Positions 25,792 through 33,841 of a DNA stretch of 64,000 nucleotides are shown here, in pieces; the stretch's first letter is position 1; each line of letters opens with the position of its first letter. Below the pieces are notes generated by a model. That model saw only the letters and a program-made list of their open reading frames with translations. It was not told where the DNA came from and searched no databases. The position numbers were made by a program, and so were the translations under genes. Source of the DNA: Sphingomonas jeddahensis (GTDB lineage Bacteria; Pseudomonadota; Alphaproteobacteria; Sphingomonadales; Sphingomonadaceae); NCBI RefSeq assembly GCF_001981525.1, contig NZ_MPSB01000004.1:124001-188000 (forward strand). The letters are read 5' to 3'.

Positions 25792-27309
25792 GTGGCTGAA
25801 ACCCCTCAGGACATCGCGCAGCTGGCCAAGGGCGGGCGGACCAATATCGCCGGGTTCATCCTGCGGCTGGCGGCGCGGATTCCGTTCCTGTTCATTGCCG
25901 GGCGGCTGTACGGGCCGGAGCTGGTCGGGCGGTTCGCCATCGCAGTCGTGGTGGTGGAGCTGGCAGCGCTGGTCGCGACGCTCGGGCTGAAACGGGGCCT
26001 CGCACAGGCGCTTTCCCGAACCGATCGTCCCCACGTCCATGTCGTCGCCGACGCAATGGTCGTCGCCGCGTTGCTATCGCTCGCCGCCAGCGCGGTGCTG
26101 TGGACCGTGCCGGAGATCATGTACCCCAACACGCCGATCGTCGGGCTTGATCGCTGGCTGGGGCTGATCGTGCTGGCGATCGCCTGGTCGGATGTTAGCC
26201 TCGCGGCGCTCGCTTATCGGCTGAACGTTAAGGCGGCGGTGACGGCGCGAGCGGTGGTCGAGCCGTGGACAATCTCGATCGCGGCCTGGGCATTCTCCTT
26301 CTTCACCACGCGAGACGGACTGGTGCTGAGCTATGTTGCCTCGATGACGGCGGCGCTGATCGCCTCCATCGTGCCGCTGGTGCGCAGTTACGGCCTGCCG
26401 CGTGGCTGGACGCCACATCTGCGCGATTTGTTGACGCTGATCCGGGACAACATTCCGCTGGCCGGTGCCGATGCGTTCGAATGGGGATCGCGCAACGTCG
26501 ACCGGTTCATCCTGGGCGTGATGTTCGAGCCCAAGATCGTCGGCATCTATTACATGGCGCAGCAAGTCGCGAGCCTGCCGCAGAAGCTCAAGACCTCCTT
26601 TGACCCAATCCTCGGCCCCGTCATTACGCAAAGCCTGGCGGTGAACGATCGCGTGGCCATCGCCAATCAGGTGCGGCAGGTGGCGTTCTGGATCATCGCC
26701 GCGCAGCTTGGCCTCGCGCTGATGGGATCGATCCCAGGCGAGGCGGTGATGGGCACGGTGGGGCCGCAGTTCGTCGCCGGCACCGCGGCGCTGGCGTTCC
26801 TGCTGACGGCGGAGGTGCTCGCCTCGACCGGCGCCGTCTGCGAGACTGCGCTGGTCTATACCGCACGGCACCGAAACCTCATCATCTCCGCCGTTATGCT
26901 GGCGTTCCAGGTGGGACTGAGCTTCGCACTGATCTTCGCGATGCGGGCGCTTGGTTGGCCGCTGGCGTTCCAGGCGGCAGGGCCGGCGGTGGGGTTGATG
27001 GTAAGCCTTGGGCTTACGTCCGTGCTGAAGGCACGGTTGCTGCGGCATATCCTGGCCGCGCCGGTGTCACCGCTGCGCTGGCCCCTGCTGTGGGCCACAT
27101 TGGTCGCGGTTGTGGTCGGCGGTGCCTTCACGTCCCTTCCGCACGAATATGAATGGGCGGAGATCGTGATCGGCATTCCGGCGATCGCGGGCTCCTATCT
27201 GTTCGTGTTGTGGAAATGGGCGTTCGGCCCGGCAGACCGGGCTTTGTTCAGCCGTATGCCACGCGCGGACGAAGCAACGCTGCCGAACGTGGGGGCGCCG
27301 GCGCGGTAG
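25792..27309 (+). CDS. Polysaccharide/lipopolysaccharide flippase (Wzx/MATE-like)
   Basis: The protein is about 505 residues with 12-14 predicted hydrophobic helices and few charges, and the internal GADAFEWGSRNVDRFILG segment seen in oligosaccharide flippases. It is likely to translocate lipid-linked glycans across the inner membrane. It starts near GTG 25792; TTG codons at 25774 and 25777 are alternatives and no strong ribosome binding site is visible. No glycosyltransferase or Wzy gene is adjacent, so the glycan is unknown. Confidence 0.82.
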   Translation: MAETPQDIAQLAKGGRTNIAGFILRLAARIPFLFIAGRLYGPELVGRFAIAVVVVELAALVATLGLKRGLAQALSRTDRPHVHVVADAMVVAALLSLAASAVLWTVPEIMYPNTPIVGLDRWLGLIVLAIAWSDVSLAALAYRLNVKAAVTARAVVEPWTISIAAWAFSFFTTRDGLVLSYVASMTAALIASIVPLVRSYGLPRGWTPHLRDLLTLIRDNIPLAGADAFEWGSRNVDRFILGVMFEPKIVGIYYMAQQVASLPQKLKTSFDPILGPVITQSLAVNDRVAIANQVRQVAFWIIAAQLGLALMGSIPGEAVMGTVGPQFVAGTAALAFLLTAEVLASTGAVCETALVYTARHRNLIISAVMLAFQVGLSFALIFAMRALGWPLAFQAAGPAVGLMVSLGLTSVLKARLLRHILAAPVSPLRWPLLWATLVAVVVGGAFTSLPHEYEWAEIVIGIPAIAGSYLFVLWKWAFGPADRALFSRMPRADEATLPNVGAPAR

Positions 27310-27317
27310 TCATTTCT

Positions 27318-27396
27318 CGTCATTCCGGGCCTGACCCCGGATCACGCCTCTCTCCAGCGCGGGAGAAGCGGGGCCGCGGATCAAGCCCCGGGGACG
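27318..27396. repeat. Family B inverted-repeat element (divergent right arm)
   Basis: CGTCATTCCGGGCCTGACCCCGG on the left pairs with GCGGATCAAGCCCCGGGGACGC on the right. It lies directly upstream of the thioesterase gene. Confidence 0.7.
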
Positions 27397-27415
27397 CAAA
27401 AGGGGGAGAGGATTC

Positions 27416-27889
27416 TTGGACACGACCACCACGCCGGAAACGCGCCTGCTGCCGGTGACCGAGGGCGAATGGGCCGGTTGGCTGCGCTGGCCGGGCACCG
27501 ACCCGTTCGAGGATCATACCGGCCCGTTCTTCGCTCGCTATGACGCTGGCGGCGTGATCGAATGCGGCTTCCGCCCGGAAGCCAAGAACAGCAATGGTGG
27601 CGGCAATGTGCATGGCGGCGCGCTGCTGACCTTTGCCGATTTCGCGCTGTTCATGATCGCCTCGGCGGTGCTTCCGGAGTTCCACGGTGTGACGGCGACG
27701 CTCAACGCCGAATTCGTTGGCGCCGCTCGCCCGAGCCGCCTGCTCACCGCGCGCGGCGAGGTGGTCAAGGCGGGGCGCAGCCTGATCTTCGTGCGGGGCA
27801 CGATCGACGATGAGGGCGCGGCGGTGATGAGCTTTTCGGGCGTGATCAAGAGGATCACTCGCTATCGCCCGGCCGGCGGCGCGGACTGA
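27416..27889 (+). CDS. PaaI-family (hotdog) thioesterase
   Basis: The 157-residue single-hotdog protein has NSNGGGNVHGGALLTFADFALFMIA (about 58-82), the 'HGG...D' active-site signature of PaaI/acyl-CoA thioesterases, which hydrolyse acyl- or aryl-CoA. The start is TTG 27416, chosen because it follows AAGGGGGAGAGG at good spacing and no ATG fits. It is on the same strand as the flippase but separated from it by a repeat element. Confidence 0.85.
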   Translation: MDTTTTPETRLLPVTEGEWAGWLRWPGTDPFEDHTGPFFARYDAGGVIECGFRPEAKNSNGGGNVHGGALLTFADFALFMIASAVLPEFHGVTATLNAEFVGAARPSRLLTARGEVVKAGRSLIFVRGTIDDEGAAVMSFSGVIKRITRYRPAGGAD

Positions 27890-27919
27890 AGCGCGACTAT
27901 CCAACGTCGGGTGTCGATC

Positions 27920-27982
27920 TCAAAAGAGCTCGACGGCGCCCCCCGGGTGCCGTCGAGCAAGTGGCCCGTGAACGTCACGGGC
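27920..27982 (-). terminator. Tandem hairpins with a T-run on the minus strand (terminator or short RNA 3' end)
   Basis: Two perfect stems lie in the 237-base gap: GCCCGTGA/TCACGGGC (27964-27982) and GCTCGACGGC/GCCGTCGAGC (27928-27958). Read on the minus strand the second is followed directly by TCTTTTG. No minus-strand gene lies upstream to need a terminator, which is why a small RNA ending here is considered in the findings. Confidence 0.5.
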
Positions 27983-28126
27983 TTGGGTCGCGCCGCCTCG
28001 TGACATTGTTCCTGCCTCAGTGCATCTCGATATCGCCCCAAAATGGATAGACATGCTGCATTTCGGCGCCATTTATCATGGCTCACCCGCTAGCTGGTCG
28101 GCCCGACAGGATTTGGCGCTGCACGA

Positions 28127-29053
28127 ATGACACAAGCCGCTGATCCACCCCTTCGACAGCTTGCCCGGTTGCGTACGGAAGTGGCCGTCGCCGCCTATCA
28201 GCAAGCGGGCGAGATTTTTCCTGGTGATCCGCTGCTCAGCGTCGAGTTCGGGATCGTTGCGCTGCGCTGCCTGCCGGATTGGGTTCGCGGCGACGCAATC
28301 GCCCCGCCGGTCGCGGGCGAATGTTCGATCAGCATGCGGCAGATCGCACGCTCGCTGGGCACCGCACCAGAAACGGTGCGGCGCCACATCGGCCAATTGC
28401 GTGATCGCGGCGCGCTGATCGTGTCCGATCAAGGCGTGTTGCTAGCCACCACTGACGAGAACGCGGCGCGCGTGGCGCAATACCTGCTCGGCGTGCATGA
28501 TCTGATGATCCGCTTGATCGAAGACGTTACGCTGACGTGTGATCTGCATCTTCCGGTCGGCAGCCCCGCCACCGTCGGCATGGCCGACGTGATCGGGCGC
28601 GCGATCGAGGTGTTGTTGCTCCCGGTCGACACCTTTCACCTCGTCGGGCACCAGCAGGCCTTTCTGCTGTGGGGGGCGCTGACCGCCGTTGCGGTGCGAG
28701 GAGTGACATACGATCCCGTGCTGGCGCGGCGCTATGCCGTGGCGATTCCGCCCGACGAGCTTCGGTCCAGTACGTCGCTGCGGCGGCTCGCCGACGCGCT
28801 GGGCATACCCTATGCAACCGCGTGGCGGCACATCCAGACACTGCAAGAACGCGGTCTGGTGACCAGGCTGAGCAGCGATCGGTGGACGGTGCTGACCGTC
28901 AATCTGCTGGTCGATACCGCGCAGGCTGTGGGTACACCCCCGAGCATCTTTACGCTGCGCAAGTTGCGCGAATTGACGCTGCTGGGTCTGGATCCGTGGT
29001 GCGTGGAGCAGCGCTATCAACGCGGGCGCCCGTCGCCACCGCTGCTTGGCTGA
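28127..29053 (+). CDS. Protein with two winged helix-turn-helix domains
   Basis: The 308-residue protein contains two similar wHTH units: ISMRQIARSLGTAPETVRRHIGQLRDRG (about 67-94) and TSLRRLADALGIPYATAWRHIQTLQERGLV (about 212-241), each followed by a beta-wing. The region between them (about 120-205) is helical and hydrophobic and could dimerise or sense a ligand. The recognition helices suggest a DNA-binding regulator, but I cannot place it in a named family. It is transcribed alone with no clear ribosome binding site, and its targets are unknown. The duplicated layout within one chain is unusual. Confidence 0.75.
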   Translation: MTQAADPPLRQLARLRTEVAVAAYQQAGEIFPGDPLLSVEFGIVALRCLPDWVRGDAIAPPVAGECSISMRQIARSLGTAPETVRRHIGQLRDRGALIVSDQGVLLATTDENAARVAQYLLGVHDLMIRLIEDVTLTCDLHLPVGSPATVGMADVIGRAIEVLLLPVDTFHLVGHQQAFLLWGALTAVAVRGVTYDPVLARRYAVAIPPDELRSSTSLRRLADALGIPYATAWRHIQTLQERGLVTRLSSDRWTVLTVNLLVDTAQAVGTPPSIFTLRKLRELTLLGLDPWCVEQRYQRGRPSPPLLG

Positions 29054-29163
29054 ATCCGGCAGTTGCGGTTAACACCTTGATAACGCTGTTTTCGGGGGAA
29101 CGATCACAGGGCTGACAGGCTTGTCGTCAATCCAGATGGCATTGTGCCAGACCAGGAGGGATG

Positions 29164-29682
29164 ATGAATTCGAATCTCGTATCCGCCGTGTTCGACAGCC
29201 ATGCCGAGGCTGAAACCGCCGTTGCCGAGCTGCGGCGTGAAGGCGTCAGCGACAGCGCGCTTTCGGTTGTCGCCCGGCACGGGGAAGGGGCGGACACCGA
29301 CCCCAACAATGGCGGCGCGCAGGAGTTCATCGGCAAGGCGGCGGCGGGTGCCGGCATCGGAACCCTGCTGGGCATCGCCGCGCTGGCGATCCCGGGTGTC
29401 GGGCCGCTGGTCGGCGCCGGAGCGATTGCCGCCTCTGCGGTGCCGACGGCGGCTGTGACGGGTGCGGCGCTGGGCGGCGCGGCCGGCGGCCTGGAAAAGG
29501 TGATGACCGACCACGGCGTCGATGAAGAGGATGCGCGCTATTACAACAGCCGTATCGAGCAGGGCGGCGTGTTCGTCTCGGTGGACACCGGCGCGGCGGG
29601 CATCGCCCCGCAGACGGCGGCGGATATCCTCTCGCGCGCCGGCGGCCATAGCGCGAGCCGCCCACGCACGGCCGCACTCTGA
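29164..29682 (+). CDS. YflT-like general-stress-type protein with glycine-rich hydrophobic core
   Basis: The 172-residue protein starts with a small alpha/beta domain (LVSAVFDSHAEAETAVAELRREGVSDSALSVVAR, about 3-36) of the kind found in general stress protein 17M/YflT families. A long Gly/Ala hydrophobic stretch follows (about 55-110), then a second short domain that again presents a V..VD strand. ATG 29164 is preferred to ATG 29161 because the AGGAGG at 29154-29159 is one base from 29161 but four from 29164. Its role is probably in stress tolerance or membrane association; no catalytic residues are visible. Confidence 0.78.
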   Translation: MNSNLVSAVFDSHAEAETAVAELRREGVSDSALSVVARHGEGADTDPNNGGAQEFIGKAAAGAGIGTLLGIAALAIPGVGPLVGAGAIAASAVPTAAVTGAALGGAAGGLEKVMTDHGVDEEDARYYNSRIEQGGVFVSVDTGAAGIAPQTAADILSRAGGHSASRPRTAAL

Positions 29683-29730
29683 TCCACGACGGCAGGGGCG
29701 GTGGTCGCCCCTGCCGCTCGGGTGCGCCGG

Positions 29731-31773
29731 CTACGCCGTCGCCGGCACCGCCTCCACCAGGCCGTGCCGCTTAAGCATTGCGGATGGGTCGGCATCGCGC
29801 CCGCGAAAGGCGCGGAAGCTGTCGGCCGCCGGCCGGGTGGCACCGCGGGACAGCACTTCCGTCCGCAGCAGGTCGCCTGTTGCGCGTGACACGAGCCCCG
29901 CCTCCACGAAGCGCTGGAAGCCGTCGGCGGACAGCACTTCGGCCCATAGATAGCCGTAATAGCCCGCGGCATAACCGCCGGCGAAGATGTGGCTGAAGGC
30001 GTGCGGGAAACGATGCCAGTGCGGCGGGCGGACCACCGCCACTTCGTCGCGCACCGCTTCGATCACCACCATCGGATCCGACCCGAGCGTGTCCAGGTGG
30101 AGCAGCAGGTCGAACAGGCCAAACTCCAGCTGGCGCACCAGCTTCATCCCCGCCTGCAAGCGCCGGGCGGCGAGCATCCTTGCGAACAGATCCTCGGGCA
30201 GCGCCTCCCCGGTTTCATGATGGCCGGACATGCCGGTGAGGATCGCGTGATCCCAGGCGAAGTCCTCCATCAACTGGCTCGGCAGTTCCACCGCGTCCCA
30301 TTCGAAGCCGTTCGTGCCGGCCACCGCCGGTCGATCCACCCGCGTGAACAGATGGTGCAGCACATGGCCGGTTTCGTGCAGCAAGGTGACGATATCGTCA
30401 TGGCTGAGCAGGGATGGCGTGTCGGCCCCGACCGGCGCGAAATTCGCGGTGAGGTAAGCGACCGGATTCTGCCGGATGTTGCCTTCGTGCAGGCGCGCGC
30501 GCGCTTCGGCCATCCATGCGCCGCTGCGTTTGCCCGGACGGGCATGGAGATCGATGTAGAGGCCGGAGAACACCTCGCCGCTCTCATCGGCGACGTCGAA
30601 ATAGTGCGCGTCCGGATGATAGGTCGGAACGTCGTCGCGCGCGATCAGCGTGATGCCGAACAGGCGGGTGAGCAATGTGCGCCAGCCTTCCAGCACCTGC
30701 GCCAGCGGGAAATAGCCGCGAACCTCCTCCTCGTCGACGGCGTAGCGTGCCTCGCGAAGCCGGTTGGACGCGAAGCCCACGTCCCAGGATTGGAGGTCGT
30801 CGATCCCCAATGTATCGCGCGCGAAATCACGGAGCGCCGCAATGTCCCGCTCGGCCGCCGGCTTGGCCCGTGCGGCAAGGTTGCGGAGGAAGCCGAGCAC
30901 CTCCTCCGGGCTGGACGCCATTTTGGTGTGAAGCGATTGCGCAACAGGGTTTGCGAAGCCAAGCAGCTCCGCCGCTTCCTGCCGCAAGGCTAAGATGCGG
31001 GCGATCCGCGCGGAATTATCAAAGGTGCCCGCGGTGGGGCCTTGATCGGAAGCGCGCGTGCCATAAGCGGCATAGACGCGCTCGCGCAGGCCGCGATCCT
31101 TCGCGAAGTCGAGCACGGCCATGACGCTGGGCACTTGCAACGTGACAAGCCAGCCCTGCTTCGACTGCGCCCGCGCAGCCTCGGCGAACATCTCCTTCAT
31201 CGCATCCGGGACGCCGCGCAGCACGGCCTCGTCCGTGACGTGCTCCGACCAGGCGTCAGTGGCATCGAGGACCGCGTTGGAGAAGGCCGTGGAAAGGTCG
31301 GACAGCTCAACCATGATCGCAGCAAAGCGATCGCGTGCGTCCTGTTCCAGCGCCACGCCGGAAAGGACAAAGCCGCGGAGCGCATGCTGCACGGCGACTC
31401 GGTCCGCGTCCGGGCGCTTGGCAAAGGCCGGCGTCTGCGACATCGCCAGCAGAACCTCGTAAAGATCGCGGTTCTGGCCGACCTTGACGTGATTGGCGAC
31501 GAGCTTCTGTTGTCCTTCGGCAAAGGCGGCGCGCAGGTCAGGCGTGTCCGCCACCGCCTGAAGGTGCGACACGGTCGACCAGATCGCGTCGATCGCGGTC
31601 TCGGCGCGCTCCAGCGGCAGCCACGCCTCCTCGAAGCTGGTCGGCCGGCGATCGGTGATCGCCTTTACCGCCGCCTCGTGGTCGGCGATGGCATGCTCCA
31701 ATGCCGGCAGCACATGCTCGGGCTTGATCGTGTCGAAGCGCGGCAGCGCATGCTGATCCAGCAACGGGTTCAT
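29731..31773 (-). CDS. M3-family oligopeptidase (oligopeptidase A type)
   Basis: The 680-residue protein is the typical length of M3A peptidases. The zinc motif HETGH, inside LLHETGHVLHHLF (about 463-475), is intact, with the downstream Glu in the GFEWDAVELPSQLMEDFAWD segment. The N-terminus (NPLLDQHALPRFDTIKPEHVLPAL) resembles oligopeptidase A (PrlC), which degrades short peptides and cleaved signal peptides in the cytoplasm; peptidyl-dipeptidase Dcp is the alternative. There is no signal peptide. It converges on the stress-protein gene. Confidence 0.92.
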   Translation of the reverse strand: MNPLLDQHALPRFDTIKPEHVLPALEHAIADHEAAVKAITDRRPTSFEEAWLPLERAETAIDAIWSTVSHLQAVADTPDLRAAFAEGQQKLVANHVKVGQNRDLYEVLLAMSQTPAFAKRPDADRVAVQHALRGFVLSGVALEQDARDRFAAIMVELSDLSTAFSNAVLDATDAWSEHVTDEAVLRGVPDAMKEMFAEAARAQSKQGWLVTLQVPSVMAVLDFAKDRGLRERVYAAYGTRASDQGPTAGTFDNSARIARILALRQEAAELLGFANPVAQSLHTKMASSPEEVLGFLRNLAARAKPAAERDIAALRDFARDTLGIDDLQSWDVGFASNRLREARYAVDEEEVRGYFPLAQVLEGWRTLLTRLFGITLIARDDVPTYHPDAHYFDVADESGEVFSGLYIDLHARPGKRSGAWMAEARARLHEGNIRQNPVAYLTANFAPVGADTPSLLSHDDIVTLLHETGHVLHHLFTRVDRPAVAGTNGFEWDAVELPSQLMEDFAWDHAILTGMSGHHETGEALPEDLFARMLAARRLQAGMKLVRQLEFGLFDLLLHLDTLGSDPMVVIEAVRDEVAVVRPPHWHRFPHAFSHIFAGGYAAGYYGYLWAEVLSADGFQRFVEAGLVSRATGDLLRTEVLSRGATRPAADSFRAFRGRDADPSAMLKRHGLVEAVPATA

Positions 31774-31950
31774 TCGGTAGTCCTTTCACGCAATCCCCGC
31801 CATCAGGTCCCTTGCGAAGGGCGGCAGCGGCTTTCCCTTATATGGTGCAGCTACCCTCGCGTTTGATCCCCCAGCAGGGACATCCGAGACGTTCGTTCTC
31901 GGACCGGAGGATCCGTAATGCGGACTTCGGTCGAGCTGCTCGACGGCCCC

Positions 31951-32538
31951 TCAACCGAATTCGGCATCGACCAGCGTCTGCACACGCGCAAAGGCGGCAT
32001 TGGCCCCGGCAATGGCGCGCTCCACTTCCGCGTCGGTCAGCGCCGCCGCATCGAGCGCGCTCGTGAAGTCGCGCCACTGCGAAGCCGGTCCGTCGGCGGC
32101 GGGCGCCAGATGGCGGGCGCCATGCGTGTCGGACAGGCCGAGCTTGGCGGCCTCCTTGCGCAGCAACGCCGCACCGAGGTTCGACCCTTCCGCGACATAG
32201 AGCCAACCCAGTGCCGTCGCGACATCGGGCGCGCGTTCGCCACCTTCCATCAACGGCGGCGCGTCGCTGGCCGGCGGCTCGCCCAGATCGGCGAGGTCCG
32301 CATCGATCAGCGGCAGGCGACGCCGCTCGTCAAGCCCGGGCAACAGCGCGCGAAGGGCGGGCACCTTGTAGAGTGCATCAATGTCGCGATGAAACGCGCG
32401 CTGTACTCGAACGAAGCGGCGATAGCCGTCCAAGGTGGCGAAGGATGCCGCCGCCATGATCGACTGGTCGAGCCGATCATGCGTGGCGTGGGTGGACGCT
32501 TTGAGGCGTCTCGATAGCGGCAGGTCGATGACATCCAT
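31951..32538 (-). CDS. Biliverdin-producing heme oxygenase
   Basis: The 195-residue protein opens with LSRRLKASTHATHDRLDQ, in which the THxxHD motif supplies the proximal heme ligand, and it has a LGWLYVAEGSNLGA helix as in bacterial HemO/BphO. It would open heme to biliverdin, CO and Fe(II), for iron release or for a phytochrome chromophore. No phytochrome gene is in the window. ATG 32538 has an AAGGA ribosome binding site; the upstream open frame reads across decayed DNA. It lies just in front of the broken ABC transporter, on the opposite strand. Confidence 0.88.
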   Translation of the reverse strand: MDVIDLPLSRRLKASTHATHDRLDQSIMAAASFATLDGYRRFVRVQRAFHRDIDALYKVPALRALLPGLDERRRLPLIDADLADLGEPPASDAPPLMEGGERAPDVATALGWLYVAEGSNLGAALLRKEAAKLGLSDTHGARHLAPAADGPASQWRDFTSALDAAALTDAEVERAIAGANAAFARVQTLVDAEFG

Positions 32539-32749
32539 CCGGGTGTTCCTTGTAACGGCCGGGCAGTGCATCGCGGCGCTGATCGGCGCAACGACCTTGC
32601 GGAACGGAAGTCGCACTTCTTCGGTCGGACCGCGCGGCGCGAGACTCGGCGGACGATTGCTCGTGCCGCGGATCATCGCTTCCGCGAACGCCATCCGATC
32701 TTACGATCCGCCTGATCGGGCAGACTACCGCGTGGCTGCTACAGGCGTT

Positions 32750-33655
32750 GCGGGGTGGTCGCGCGGGGATGCGAGCGCTGGCGGCATGGCCTATGTCACC
32801 ACCAGCTGCCTCGTGCTGAACGACTACCTTCGCGACATCGGACAATATGTCCATCAGCTCCAGCGCTCGGTGAACGAGATGGAAGAACTGGTGCAGCTCC
32901 ACGAAGAGCCGCTGAGCGTTGCCGATCGCGCCGACGCACGCCCGATCGCGATCAAGGCCGGGGCAATCCGCTTCGAGGACGTGATCTTCCGCTATGCCGG
33001 ACAGGATCAGCCGCTCTACGCATCTCGCCGTCGCTATCCCGGCCGGGCAACGCGTCGGGCTGGTGGGTGCATCGGGTTCGGGCAAGACAGCCTTTGTGAA
33101 GCTGATCCAGCGCCTGTAAGACGTGGATGCCGGACGCGAGACGATCGATGGGCAGGACGTGGCGCACACGACACAGGCGTCGCTTCGCCGGCAGATCGCA
33201 ATCGTGCCGCAGGTGCCGGTGCTGTTCCATCGCACGCTGGCCGAAAACATCGGTTACGGCCGCCCGGGTGCGCTTCCGGCGAAGATCGAGCAAGCCGCGC
33301 GGCTCGCCAATGCGCACAACTTCATCATGGCGCTGCCGAAAGGCTATCGCACCCCTGTGGGAGAGCGTGGCGTGACGCTGTCGGGCGGCGAGCACCAGCG
33401 AGTGGCGATCGCGCGTGCGTTCCTGGCCGATGCGGCGATCCTGATCCTGGACGAGGCGACGTCCAGCCTCGATCCCGAGTCGGAGGCTGCAATCCAGCAG
33501 GCAATGGAGCGGCTAGTGGTCGGCCGCACCGCCATCGTCATCGCTCACCGGCTTTCCACCGCTCGCGCGCTCGACCGCATCCTCGTCTTCTCCGCGACGG
33601 GCATTACCGCTGCTTGTTTGAGCGGCAAGCGGGAACGGCAGCACCGGATCACGGC
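32750..33655 (+). pseudogene. Broken ABC exporter (fused TMD-NBD type): only C-terminal third left, with frameshift, stop and deletion
   Basis: Homology begins in the last transmembrane helix and coupling region (GDASAGGMAYV...YLRDIG...QRSVNEMEELV) and continues into the ATPase domain. The N-terminal transmembrane part is missing. Near 33021-33024 the frame shifts just before LAVAIPAGQRVGLVGASGSGKT (Walker A). At 33117-33119 a TAA stands where RLYDVD is expected, consistent with TAC to TAA. The rest (LSGGEHQRVAIARAF signature, ILILDEATSSLD Walker B, AHRLSTARALDRILVF) reads openly, but about 15-20 residues are missing near 33590 before the normal YRxLFERQAGTA end. It cannot give a working transporter. 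Confidence 0.85.
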
Positions 33656-33793
33656 CTGATCTTCGCCGGTCCGCATCGTCATGGAATGCCCGCGCCGGGG
33701 CGTGTCATAAGCCGCCGCTCGCGATGGCGTTGTGTCCGCAGAGGCGGTGAGCCGACGGCGTGCGCCGGTACGGAAGTGTCTTCGGGTGGCCAG

Positions 33794-33825
33794 AAAAAAG
33801 GGCGGTGCCGTAGCACCGCCCTTTT
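33794..33825. terminator. Bidirectional terminator downstream of the TonB receptor
   Basis: GGGCGGTGC (33800-33808) and GCACCGCCC (33813-33821) form a perfect 9-bp stem with a CGTA loop. It is preceded by AAAAAA and followed by TTTT, so it works on both strands. On the minus strand it ends the TonB-dependent receptor transcript; on the plus strand it closes the pseudogene region. Confidence 0.9.
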
Positions 33826-33841
33826 CTGAGAACAGGATCGC

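Noticed and set aside
25648..27400. Capsule or exopolysaccharide locus around the flippase
   Set aside because: No glycosyltransferase, polymerase or export gene is adjacent, so the flippase alone does not define such a locus.
29090..29125. EcfG-type general-stress promoter before the YflT-like gene
   Set aside because: GGAAC is present at 29097-29101, but 16-17 bases later the sequence is GGCT/GCTT, not CGTT. The match is too weak to call.
32539..32694. N-terminal extension of heme oxygenase up to 32694
   Set aside because: The extra 52 residues read through decayed intergenic DNA and do not resemble the family. ATG 32538 has a ribosome binding site and a conserved start.
32435..33829. A 464-codon plus-strand frame read as an intact protein
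   Set aside because: Its start is antisense to heme oxygenase, its middle matches an ABC exporter in frame only up to about 33020, and the ATPase motifs continue in another frame. It is a pseudogene with a chance open frame.
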